This document shows positions 7,375-14,591 of a DNA stretch of 64,000 nt, piece by piece. The notes beneath the pieces are model-generated. The model did no database searches, was not told where the DNA came from, and saw nothing but the letters and a program-made list of their open reading frames with translations. This DNA is from Halobacillus sp. Marseille-Q1614 (lineage in GTDB: Bacteria > Bacillota > Bacilli > Bacillales > Halobacillaceae). Each line of letters starts with the position of its first letter. Position 1 is the first letter of the stretch. A program made the translations under genes and the position numbers. The DNA lies in assembly GCF_902809865.1 (NCBI RefSeq), contig NZ_CADDWH010000001.1, positions 1,240,001-1,304,000 of the forward strand. Reading direction: 5' to 3'.

Positions 7375-8511
7375 ATGAAACAGACAGTAACTTTAATTGC
7401 AACAGCTGCAATGGGGCTTGAATCCATCGTAGCACGGGAAGTTAAAGCATTAGGATATGAAGATGTTCAGGTGGAGAACGGACGCGTCGTGTTTGAAGCA
7501 CCTGTGTCAGCAATTCCTCGTGTCAATCTGTGGCTGCGTACAGCTGACCGGGTGAAAATACTGGCCGGCAAATTTAAGGCATATAGTTTTGATGAGCTGT
7601 TTGAGCAGACAAAAGCTCTGCCATGGGAACAGTTCATTACAGAAGATGGCGAGTTTCCTGTTGTAGGTAAATCCGTGAAATCCAAGCTCTATAGTGTCCC
7701 GGATTGCCAGTCAATCGTAAAAAAAGCCATTGTTGAAAGGTTAAAGCAGAAGTATGGAATTGCCTCATTTCTAAAAGAAACAGGTGCCTTCTATAGGGTA
7801 GAAGTTGCTATTCATAAGGATGAAGTCCGGTTAACGATCGATACGTCCGGAAGCGGCCTTCATAAAAGAGGATACCGAGTTGGACAGGGGGAAGCTCCGC
7901 TTAAAGAAACGCTCGCAGCGGCTCTCGTTCAGATAACTAACTGGCAGCCTGACCTTCCGTTTGTTGATCCGTTCTGTGGTTCAGGAACGATCGCAATTGA
8001 AGCTGCTTTGATCGGACAGAACATTGCCCCTGGATTCAACCGTGAGTTTGCTTCAGAGGACTGGGAGTTGATTTCTCAGTCTCACTGGGATCGAGCGTTT
8101 GAGGAGGCGGAAGACCTTGCCAACTACGATCAGCCGCTAAATATTGTTGGATCTGACATCAGCCATGAAATGATTGAAATCTCAAGACAGAATGCTATGG
8201 AAGCAGGTCTGGGAGATCTCGTGCAGTGGAAACAAATGCAGGTGAAAGACCTTCATCCCCGCCAGAATAACGGCTATCTCGTATCCAATCCGCCATATGG
8301 GGAGCGAATGGGAGAGCGGGAAGAAGTCGAGGAGATGTATCGTGACCTTGGAGGAATCATGCGTGATTATCCTTCCTGGAGTGTCTATATCCTGACCTCT
8401 AATGAAAAATTTGAAAAATTATATGGCAAGAATGCGACGAAAAAGCGTAAGCTGTTTAATGGGTTTATAAAAACCGATTACTATCAGTATTTCGGTAAGC
8501 ATGTTAAGTAG
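7375..8511 (+). CDS. ypsC: THUMP-domain class I rRNA guanine-N2 methyltransferase (YpsC/RlmL family)
   Basis: This 378-residue enzyme has an N-terminal THUMP RNA-binding domain (about residues 50-160) and a C-terminal SAM methyltransferase domain. Motif I is DPFCGSGTIAIEAALIG, and the catalytic motif is SNPPYGERMG near residue 305. The family methylates guanine N2 in 23S rRNA (RlmL N-terminal-domain type). AGGAGG precedes the ATG by 8 bases. It follows rnpB, as in B. subtilis, and the M32 carboxypeptidase gene starts 15 bases after its stop, suggesting co-transcription. The exact target base cannot be read from the sequence. Confidence 0.94.
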   Translation: MKQTVTLIATAAMGLESIVAREVKALGYEDVQVENGRVVFEAPVSAIPRVNLWLRTADRVKILAGKFKAYSFDELFEQTKALPWEQFITEDGEFPVVGKSVKSKLYSVPDCQSIVKKAIVERLKQKYGIASFLKETGAFYRVEVAIHKDEVRLTIDTSGSGLHKRGYRVGQGEAPLKETLAAALVQITNWQPDLPFVDPFCGSGTIAIEAALIGQNIAPGFNREFASEDWELISQSHWDRAFEEAEDLANYDQPLNIVGSDISHEMIEISRQNAMEAGLGDLVQWKQMQVKDLHPRQNNGYLVSNPPYGERMGEREEVEEMYRDLGGIMRDYPSWSVYILTSNEKFEKLYGKNATKKRKLFNGFIKTDYYQYFGKHVK

Positions 8512-8526
8512 AGGGGGACGAACTAT

Positions 8527-10020
8527 ATGGGGAAATCGACGGAGCAGAAATTTTGGGATCTTTTAAAGGAACAATCTTCTCTTGAGGAAGCGATCGGGCT
8601 GATGGCCTGGGATATGAGGACAAAAGCACCTAAAAAAGGGATGGATCACCGTAGTGAAGTCATCGGAATGCTTTCTCAAAAGGTTCATGCACTCAAGACT
8701 TCTAACGAGATGAAAGAGTATATTGTTGATCTCAAATCACCTGCAGAACCGGGGATTCTCAGGGATGCTGTATTAGAAGCAGAGGAAACCTACAATATGA
8801 CGACTAAGATACCGGCAGACTTATATAAAAAGTTTGTGACTGTCCAAACAAAAGCAGAATCGGTCTGGATAGAAGCAAAAGAAAAGAATGATTTTGAAAG
8901 CTTCCGTCCTTACCTTGAAGAACTGGTGAATTTTAATCGTCAGTTTGCCTCCTGCTGGGGATATGAAGATCATCCATACGATGCCTTGCTTCATCAGTAT
9001 GAGCCGGGAATGACCGTCAAAAAGCTGGATGAAGTTTTTCCGCCGCTGCGTGAAGCTTTAACATCTCTTCTCACTCAAATCCAGCAGGCGCCAAGACAGC
9101 CTGATCCTTCGGTATTACACGGACATTTTCCCAAAATGATGCAGGAGGCCTTTAGTGAAGAAGTTTTAAAAAGAATGAATTACGACTTTGAGGCGGGGCG
9201 ACTTGATGAAACCGTGCACCCATTTGCGATCGGGCTGAATATAGGAGACGTTCGTGTTACTACTAAATATGATGAAACTGATTTTCGAACAGCGGTTTTT
9301 GGAACCATTCACGAAGGAGGACATGCGCTTTACGAACAGAATATTGATCCTCAGCTAGCTTTTACTCCACTTGCTACAGGAACTTCGATGGGTATTCATG
9401 AATCCCAGTCGCTGTTTTGGGAGAATTTCGTAGCCCGAAGCCGTTCGTTCTGGCTGAACCATTATCAATTATTTCAGGATCACGCACCTGAACGCTTCAA
9501 GCAAATCTCGTTTGAAGATTTTTACCGGGCAATCAATGAAGTGAAGCCATCTCTTATTCGAATCGAAGCGGATGAACTGACGTATTCGCTTCATATTATG
9601 ATCCGTTACGAATTAGAAAAAGGTCTGATCAACGGTGATCTTGAAGCAGCCGACCTGCCTGAGCGGTGGAATCAGAAAATGAAGGATTATCTCGGGGTTG
9701 TACCTCCTACGAATTCAGAAGGCGTCTTGCAGGACATTCATTGGGCCGGCGGTGACTTTGGCTATTTTCCTTCCTATGCGTTAGGTTATATGTACGCTGC
9801 GCAGCTCAACCATGTCATGCGCGAAAGTTTAGATGTGGATACAGCTATGGAAAAAGGAGATTTTGCCCAGATTCAGCAGTGGCTCACACAGAACATTCAT
9901 CGTTATGGGAAACGCAAAAAGCCTCTGGAGATTCTTCAGGACGTCACTGGAGAAGGATTAAATCCGAGCTATCTGATTGAATACTTAACGAAAAAATATA
10001 AACATATATACCAATTCTAA
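8527..10020 (+). CDS. ypwA: M32 family metallocarboxypeptidase
   Basis: This 497-residue cytosolic zinc carboxypeptidase removes C-terminal residues from peptides. The zinc motif H262-E-G-G-H266 lies in GTIHEGGHALYEQ. Downstream family motifs include HESQSLFWEN and RIEADELTYSLHI, which carry the third ligand and substrate-site residues. Its length equals that of the Thermus and B. subtilis (YpwA) family members. The ATG follows AGGGGGACG. It is 15 bases after ypsC and ends in a strong terminator, so the two genes likely form one unit. No signal peptide is present. Confidence 0.96.
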   Translation: MGKSTEQKFWDLLKEQSSLEEAIGLMAWDMRTKAPKKGMDHRSEVIGMLSQKVHALKTSNEMKEYIVDLKSPAEPGILRDAVLEAEETYNMTTKIPADLYKKFVTVQTKAESVWIEAKEKNDFESFRPYLEELVNFNRQFASCWGYEDHPYDALLHQYEPGMTVKKLDEVFPPLREALTSLLTQIQQAPRQPDPSVLHGHFPKMMQEAFSEEVLKRMNYDFEAGRLDETVHPFAIGLNIGDVRVTTKYDETDFRTAVFGTIHEGGHALYEQNIDPQLAFTPLATGTSMGIHESQSLFWENFVARSRSFWLNHYQLFQDHAPERFKQISFEDFYRAINEVKPSLIRIEADELTYSLHIMIRYELEKGLINGDLEAADLPERWNQKMKDYLGVVPPTNSEGVLQDIHWAGGDFGYFPSYALGYMYAAQLNHVMRESLDVDTAMEKGDFAQIQQWLTQNIHRYGKRKKPLEILQDVTGEGLNPSYLIEYLTKKYKHIYQF

Positions 10021-10047
10021 AACCCCGTCCTTCCGGGGTTTTTTTGT
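10021..10047 (+). terminator. Terminator of ypsC-ypwA
   Basis: AACCCCG and CGGGGTT pair around a 6-base loop, followed by seven or more T. The hairpin starts right at the ypwA stop codon. Confidence 0.88.
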
Positions 10048-10119
10048 ATTCCTTGCCGGTTCCTGTATAAAAGGATTAGAACTCGTAACTTCTTTTGGCT
10101 GCATGAAGTAATTCAAGGG

Positions 10120-10208
10120 GTAAGGTAGCGAGACTCCTGCAAAACAAACGGACCTGCCGAGACCTCGCAGTGAGGGAGGAACGAGGAGGGCTTGGCGCTT
10201 CCACCGCA
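10120..10208 (+). repeat. Degenerate Bacillaceae-type intergenic repeat (GAGACTCCTGC type)
   Basis: The segment contains GCGAGACTCCTGC, then GACCTCGCAGTGAGGGAGG and GAACGAGGAGGGCTTGGC. I recall similar stretches (GAGACTCCTGCGGG ... CCCCGCAGG) as widespread, partly palindromic intergenic repeats in Bacillus and relatives. A second, inverted copy is at about 21650-21710. Arms have decayed here. A minus-strand ORF crosses it but has no coding support. Family identity comes from memory and needs a genome-wide comparison. Confidence 0.45.
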
Positions 10209-10248
10209 TTCTGTATATTGTGAACTTTTATAAAAGGGAATTCAGCAA

Positions 10249-10257
10249 TGCTATAAT
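10249..10257 (+). promoter_or_regulatory. Extended -10 of the SDR/type III PKS cluster promoter
   Basis: TGCTATAAT is a perfect extended -10, 30 bases before the SDR start codon. No clear -35 is visible. Confidence 0.5.
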
Positions 10258-10287
10258 AAAAAATATCTTATATAAAGGTGGGAGATT

Positions 10288-11055
10288 ATGTATTTACCTA
10301 ATTTTCGATTAGACGGGCAGCTGTCCGTTGTAACCGGAGGAACGAAAGGAATTGGCCGGGCGATAGCACTAGCATTTGCGGAATCGGGGTCTGATATTAT
10401 TTTGATTGCCAGAAATAAAGAAGCATTGTTACATACAAAGAAAGAAATTGAAACTCTCGGTCGAAAAGCCCTCCTAATTCAGGCTGACGTCGCTGATTAT
10501 GAGAAAATCACCGATCAAGTAGAGGAAGTCAGAGAAGGGCGGTTTATTGATGTCTGGGTAAACAATGCTGGAATGAATATCCGCAGTGAAGCTGAGAATG
10601 TGACAGAAGCGGAATGGAATCAAATTGTTTCGACGAATATGAAGAGCGCCTTTTTTCTCTCTCAATTCGCCGCTACGATTATGAAAAAAAGGGAGAAGGG
10701 AAAAATTATTAACATATCCTCTGTCGGCGGACATACCGCGCTGCGCACAGGTGTCGTGTACGCGATGACGAAAAGTGCTCTTATCCAAATGACAAAAAAC
10801 CTCGCCATGGAGTGGGGGAAATACCAGATTAACGTCAATGCGATCGGTCCGTGGTATTTTAAAACGTCCTTAACAGAAGAACTGCTGCAGAATGAGGAAT
10901 ACGTTGATGCTATATTAGCGCGGACTCCGTTAAAGAGAATCGGTGAATTAAAGGAACTGACAGGGAGTGCTCTGCTATTAGCTTCGGAAGCGGGCAGTTA
11001 CATGACGGGACAGACGCTTTTTGTAGATGGCGGTATGACGATTTACGGATTTTAA
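10288..11055 (+). CDS. Short-chain dehydrogenase/reductase, gluconate 5-dehydrogenase-like
   Basis: This 255-residue classical SDR has the NAD(P)-binding TGGTKGIGRAIA motif near residues 14-25, NNAGMN, catalytic Ser in ISSVGG, and YxxxK as YAMTK. The C-terminus ends FVDGGMTIYGF, common in the gluconate/ketogluconate and 3-oxoacyl reductase-like subgroup. AAGGTGGGAG precedes the ATG. It is 57 bases upstream of the type III polyketide synthase gene with no terminator between, so it may be co-transcribed with bcsA-ypbQ and could act on their pathway or simply be a neighbour. The substrate cannot be read from the sequence. Confidence 0.88.
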   Translation: MYLPNFRLDGQLSVVTGGTKGIGRAIALAFAESGSDIILIARNKEALLHTKKEIETLGRKALLIQADVADYEKITDQVEEVREGRFIDVWVNNAGMNIRSEAENVTEAEWNQIVSTNMKSAFFLSQFAATIMKKREKGKIINISSVGGHTALRTGVVYAMTKSALIQMTKNLAMEWGKYQINVNAIGPWYFKTSLTEELLQNEEYVDAILARTPLKRIGELKELTGSALLLASEAGSYMTGQTLFVDGGMTIYGF

Positions 11056-11112
11056 AGCATAACTTATAAGACGCCAGGTCATCCTAAGACTGTTCGAGAA
11101 AGGAATGGTTGG

Positions 11113-12195
11113 ATGGCCTATATTATTTCCTGTGGGATAAAAGAAGCGAATCATTCATACAGCCAGCAAGAAGTTCAGCACTTTGTGGAAAAAGTCTTTC
11201 CCATGAGTTTTTTGGAAAAGAAAAGACTGATGCCAATTTTTGAAAATGCAGCGATTGATTTTAGGCAGTTTGCTTGTCCTTTAGACTGGTTTAAACACGC
11301 CCATGACCTGCAGGAAGTGAATGAACTCTATCAAGAAACTTCCCTGAAATATTCGGAAGAAGCCGTACAGAACTGTTTAACGAGTAATCTGCTTAAAGAG
11401 AGGATTGAAGCAGCAGAAATTGAGCATGTTATTTTTGTTTCTTCAACAGGAATTTCGACTCCTACGATAGACGCCTACTTAATAGATCGGCTTGGTATGA
11501 ATGAATACGTAAAACGCACTCCTATCTTTGGTCTTGGGTGTGCGGGAGGAACGAGCGGTGTAGCCAAAGCGTTCGAATGGTTAAAAGGAAATCCTGCAAG
11601 CAATGTGTTAGTGATAGCTGTAGAGTTATGCAGCTTAACGTTTCAACATAACGATAGAAGTGTAAGTAATTTTGTCGGTGCTGCTTTATTTGGAGATGGA
11701 GCCTCAGCCGTTTTGCTTGCGGGAGAAAATTCACCGCTGCTTAGAAAAGCATCCGTTTCGCTCCCACGCGTCGTGGAAGCCAGCACGAAAACAAAACCTC
11801 ACAGTCAGTCGGTGATGGGGTGGAAAGTTGTAAATACCGGCTTTGAAGTAATATTTAAGAAAAGCATCCCCAAACTCGTTCGCACTTTTTGGAAGGAACA
11901 CGTCGATTACTGTTTAACGAGGAGCGGCTGGAAGATTGAAGATATTCCTTTTGTGATTGCCCATCCTGGCGGGAAAAAGGTGCTTGAATCCTACCTTGAA
12001 TGTCTGGATTTAAATCCTGCGGTGCTTGAACATTCAAGAAATGTTTTAAAAGAACATGGAAATATGTCTTCCTCAACAGTTCATTTTGTTTTGGAAAAAG
12101 TGCTTCATGAAAACCAGCCGCCGGGCACCCGTTCTTTAATGACATCACTTGGGCCGGGTTTTACATCTGAGGTTGTCCATCTGGAGTGGATGTAA
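11113..12195 (+). CDS. bcsA: Type III polyketide synthase (chalcone-synthase-like)
   Basis: This 360-residue protein carries the complete type III PKS catalytic triad: C143 in GLGCAGGTSG, H284 in VIAHPGGKK and N317 in EHGNMSSS. The thiolase-like fold condenses acyl-CoA with malonyl-CoA. The Bacillus homologue (BcsA/BpsA) is known to make alkylpyrones. The stop codon overlaps the start region of the methyltransferase gene ypbQ, implying translational coupling. In B. subtilis ypbQ and bcsA lie next to dynA (ypbR), whereas here dynA is about 23 kb away. The start is ATG 11113 with a modest GAAAGGAATGG site. Confidence 0.93.
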   Translation: MAYIISCGIKEANHSYSQQEVQHFVEKVFPMSFLEKKRLMPIFENAAIDFRQFACPLDWFKHAHDLQEVNELYQETSLKYSEEAVQNCLTSNLLKERIEAAEIEHVIFVSSTGISTPTIDAYLIDRLGMNEYVKRTPIFGLGCAGGTSGVAKAFEWLKGNPASNVLVIAVELCSLTFQHNDRSVSNFVGAALFGDGASAVLLAGENSPLLRKASVSLPRVVEASTKTKPHSQSVMGWKVVNTGFEVIFKKSIPKLVRTFWKEHVDYCLTRSGWKIEDIPFVIAHPGGKKVLESYLECLDLNPAVLEHSRNVLKEHGNMSSSTVHFVLEKVLHENQPPGTRSLMTSLGPGFTSEVVHLEWM

Positions 12196-12197
12196 CC

Positions 12198-12692
12198 ATG
12201 TGGCTGTTATTATTTTTAATTTTACAGCGCCTGGCGGAATTAGCGATCGCTCAGTCCAATAAAAAATGGATGATCAAGCATGGTGCCGTTGAAGTTGAGA
12301 GCTCACACTATTATTTATTTATTGTCCTGCACACGGGGTTTTTTCTGTCGATCATCGTAGAGTCCTTTTTGTTAAAAGGAGGGGAATTCAATTTTTCGCC
12401 TGTTCTGCTTGCGGTCTTTCTTCTTCTGCAATTTTTTAGAATATGGTGCATCGCCTCTTTAGGAAGAAAATGGAATACAAAAATACTCGTTCTCCCGGAA
12501 GTTCCTTTAGTGGCAAAAGGCCCGTACCGATTTGTGAAGCATCCTAATTACTTAATCGTGTTTTTTGAGCTGCTGATTATCCCGCTTTTATTTGAAGCCT
12601 ATGTTACAGCCCTTATTTTCCCGGTTTTGCACTACCTCGTTTTAAAAATCCGCATTCCAGCAGAAGAAAGAGCTTTAAGCGGAAAATTCTAA
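12198..12692 (+). CDS. ypbQ: Isoprenylcysteine carboxyl methyltransferase-family membrane protein (YpbQ/BpsB)
   Basis: This 164-residue integral membrane protein has about four hydrophobic helices. A C-terminal region, KGPYRFVKHPNYLIVFFELL and IRIPAEERAL, is typical of ICMT-type methyltransferases, which use SAM. In Bacillus the partner of the type III PKS (BpsB) O-methylates the alkylpyrones. ATG 12198 is preferred because GGAG lies 11 bases upstream, whereas GTG 12186 overlaps that site. The gene starts two bases after the bcsA stop, the expected coupled arrangement. Confidence 0.9.
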   Translation: MWLLLFLILQRLAELAIAQSNKKWMIKHGAVEVESSHYYLFIVLHTGFFLSIIVESFLLKGGEFNFSPVLLAVFLLLQFFRIWCIASLGRKWNTKILVLPEVPLVAKGPYRFVKHPNYLIVFFELLIIPLLFEAYVTALIFPVLHYLVLKIRIPAEERALSGKF

Positions 12693-12738
12693 TTATGATT
12701 GCGTGATGGAGAGACGTCTGCTAAAATCTAATTAGTAA

Positions 12739-12753
12739 TGAAAATCGTTATCA
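12739..12753 (+). promoter_or_regulatory. Candidate Fur box
   Basis: TGAAAATCGTTATCA matches the Bacillus Fur 7-1-7 consensus TGATAATNATTATCA at 12 of 14 defined positions and stays near-palindromic. It ends just before the ribosome site of the small membrane protein gene at 12772. Iron-dependent repression of that gene is inferred only. Confidence 0.4.
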
Positions 12754-12771
12754 ATTAAGGTGGGTGATAGG

Positions 12772-12945
12772 ATGCTGTTTGTAATTTTATTTATCGTGGC
12801 TATTTATGCGGCATTAGCAATATGGATTCTAGGGAAACTCGGCTCAACACCTGCTCAGTCCGTTCAACGCTCTATGATTCTACCTTTCAAAAAGCAGGGA
12901 GATGACCGGCAGAAAGCATATGAACAATCAATTTCGGCGAGGTGA
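12772..12945 (+). CDS. Small membrane protein, unknown function
   Basis: The 57-residue product has one N-terminal hydrophobic helix (about residues 2-22, LFVILFIVAIYAALAIWIL), then a polar, basic tail containing LPFKKQGDDRQKAYEQ. AAGGTGG lies 8 bases before ATG 12772, which is why this start is preferred over GTG 12760. A candidate Fur box lies directly upstream. The stop codon is inside a terminator stem. I do not recognise a family. A single-pass peptide with a cytosolic tail is the most that can be said. Confidence 0.65.
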   Translation: MLFVILFIVAIYAALAIWILGKLGSTPAQSVQRSMILPFKKQGDDRQKAYEQSISAR

Positions 12946-12969
12946 CCTCCACCTCGCCGTTTATTTTTG
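12935..12969 (+). terminator. Terminator overlapping the end of the small membrane protein gene
   Basis: CGGCGAGGT and ACCTCGCCG form a perfect 9-bp stem followed by TTTATTTTT. The stem contains the stop codon of the preceding gene. Confidence 0.85.
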
Positions 12970-13036
12970 GTATACTGGGGAGAGAAAAATAGCGAATTTT
13001 GTCGTCGCAGGATACTAGAGGAGTAAGGAGCGTTCC

Positions 13037-13318
13037 ATGAAGCAGACAGATACGTTAGCTTATTACTTAGAGGATTTATGGACGAAAGGCTTTAAGCTGT
13101 CAGACGAGGATGTCCATTTTATTTACTTTGGGAAATATTCAGCCAATGTAGAAGAGTGGAAAGCGATATTGGCTCTTCGTTTAACACTGAAGCTTCAGCA
13201 GGCGTTTGACCCCAGTTTTTACATCAGTGTCCTCGAACATATTTCTTCAAAGGAAATTTCAACAAAGAAAGAAGCTTACCTTTCTTTAGAAAAACAGGGT
13301 ATTTCAAATCGCGCATAA
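13037..13318 (+). CDS. Conserved-looking hypothetical protein, 93 aa
   Basis: This soluble, mostly helical 93-residue protein starts MKQTDTLAYYLEDLW and contains DVHFIYFGKYSAN and a long helix with LALRLTLKLQQAF. No catalytic motif, signal peptide or membrane segment is visible. AGTAAGGAGCG precedes the ATG. It is isolated between two terminators, so it is probably transcribed alone. I do not recognise its function. Codon use and length look like a genuine Bacillaceae family gene. Confidence 0.72.
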   Translation: MKQTDTLAYYLEDLWTKGFKLSDEDVHFIYFGKYSANVEEWKAILALRLTLKLQQAFDPSFYISVLEHISSKEISTKKEAYLSLEKQGISNRA

Positions 13319-13356
13319 AAAGAAATCAGCAGCTTTAAGGCTGCTGATTTCTTTTT
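13316..13356. terminator. Bidirectional terminator between convergent genes
   Basis: AAAAGAAATCAGCAGC pairs with GCTGCTGATTTCTTTT around a short loop, with T-runs on both sides. The stem overlaps the last codons and stop of the RNase HI-like gene on the minus strand. Confidence 0.88.
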
Positions 13357-13733
13357 AATTCCGCACGGGCGACACGGTCGGCATTTTTATTTGTTTTATC
13401 CGGAATCCATTTATAGAAGACCATGGCGAAAGACGCCTGCATTTCAATGATTTGATTGAGAATCGGGGCAAAAGCCGGGTTTTTGCTGTACTGTTTGTCT
13501 AACGCATGAACAGCTGCCTGGGAATCTGAGCGAATCGATAAAATTTCTCCAGGGTATATGTCTTTACAAATTTTCAAGGCATGAAGGACAGCCAGAAATT
13601 CAGCTTCATGGTTCGTCATTTCTCCTAGAAATACCGCATGCTCTTCGGATGATCTGCCGTTTTTAATGATTATTCCTGCCGCACAGGGACCCGGATTTCC
13701 AGCGGCTGCAGCATCAGTGTAAACTTCAATCAT
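13335..13733 (-). CDS. RNase HI-like protein (YpdQ-type)
   Basis: This 132-residue RNase H-fold protein keeps all four acidic positions of the DEDD active site: D7 in VYTDAAAAGNPG, E45 in NHEAEFLAVL, D70 in IRSDSQAAV and D119 in NADRVARA. The basic handle of E. coli RNase HI is missing, as in many short Bacillus paralogues. It may cut RNA of RNA-DNA hybrids, though some relatives are weak or inactive. Its start codon overlaps the end of the ypdP-like transporter gene by 8 bases, so it is translationally coupled and shares the riboswitch-controlled transcript. Confidence 0.88.
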   Translation of the reverse strand: MIEVYTDAAAAGNPGPCAAGIIIKNGRSSEEHAVFLGEMTNHEAEFLAVLHALKICKDIYPGEILSIRSDSQAAVHALDKQYSKNPAFAPILNQIIEMQASFAMVFYKWIPDKTNKNADRVARAELKRNQQP

Positions 13734-14418
13734 TAAATGCCTCCTCCTTACGACTCATCGACTTAGCCCAGTACATAAACGGTGTATCGAGCGCGGCGAC
13801 TATAAATTTAATAATGTACGTTGTTAAGAAGATTTCAAGCCATATATCGAGTGGATACGTTCCATAAAAGGCGATTGCGCAGAAAATAGCACTGTCGAGA
13901 AGCTGGCTGATCATTGTACTGGCGTTATTGCGGAGCCAAAGCGTCCTGTTACTGTGGAAGACCTTGCGTATTTTCGTATAAATCCATACGTCAAAATACT
14001 GGCTGACGATATAGGCGGTTAAACTGCCTAAAGCGATTTGAGGCCCTATGCCAAAAATTGTTTCAATCGAGCTTTGTGCGATATCTCCCTCGGCTGGTGT
14101 GAATAACAGGGCTCCCTGCATCACAAATGTCATCACAAGCAATGTCGAAAATCCAAGCCAGACGGCTTTTTTGGCATCTTTTTTTCCATATTTTTCGTTA
14201 AGAATATCAGTAGCCAAAAAGGCAGTTCCATACAGAATATTACCGAGGGTGGCCGTAATGCCAAACAGCTCAATCGTTTTTACAACTTGGACATTGGCGA
14301 TGACTGTGGCCATTCCTATCCATACGAATAATCCAGTTTTTCCAAACAGACGATAGACTCCTAATAATAAGCTGAAGTTTATAATAGCAAAAATTATCCA
14401 TAACCATTCATTGCTCAT
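13726..14418 (-). CDS. ypdP: Queuosine precursor transporter, YhhQ/YpdP family
   Basis: This 230-residue membrane protein of about six to seven helices belongs to the YhhQ (VUT) family, which imports queuosine precursors such as preQ0/preQ1. Recognisable segments are GKTGLFVWIGMATVIANVQVVK, FLATDILNEKYGKKDAKKAV and the C-terminal YIIKFIVAALDTPFMYW. GGAGG sits 7 bases before the ATG and is part of a preQ1-I-like aptamer, which supports the substrate. It leads a two-gene unit with the RNase HI-like gene. No queuosine biosynthesis genes are in the window, consistent with salvage. Confidence 0.92.
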   Translation of the reverse strand: MSNEWLWIIFAIINFSLLLGVYRLFGKTGLFVWIGMATVIANVQVVKTIELFGITATLGNILYGTAFLATDILNEKYGKKDAKKAVWLGFSTLLVMTFVMQGALLFTPAEGDIAQSSIETIFGIGPQIALGSLTAYIVSQYFDVWIYTKIRKVFHSNRTLWLRNNASTMISQLLDSAIFCAIAFYGTYPLDIWLEIFLTTYIIKFIVAALDTPFMYWAKSMSRKEEAFND

Positions 14419-14425
14419 GGAAGTT

Positions 14426-14464
14426 CCTCCTTAGTTTTGATGAAGCGGGAGTTTACGAACCGCT
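14426..14464 (-). promoter_or_regulatory. PreQ1-I-type riboswitch overlapping the ribosome binding site
   Basis: Read on the minus strand, AGCGG (14464-14460) pairs with CCGCT to form P1. The loop begins TTCGTAAACTC, and an A-rich tail TTCATCAAAACTAAGGAGG follows. This order, with GGTTC at the end of P1, an AC-rich loop, and a pseudoknot tail ending ACTAAGG, is the class I preQ1 aptamer pattern. The tail includes the Shine-Dalgarno of ypdP, so ligand binding would hide it. Structure is judged by eye. The downstream gene is exactly the expected transporter type. Confidence 0.78.
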
Positions 14465-14591
14465 GTTACACAGCCTCTAATTATACGGATTGGCCATGTA
14501 ACATTCAAACCTTAAATTCCTTTTTCCACGATCTTACACATCGAGGGCTGATTTATATTACAATAAAGACAAAGATGTTAGGGGGATTTAA

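Noticed and set aside
9985-10209. A minus-strand ORF across the ypwA terminator
   Set aside because: It covers the 3' end of ypwA, a strong terminator and a degenerate repeat, and has no ribosome site.
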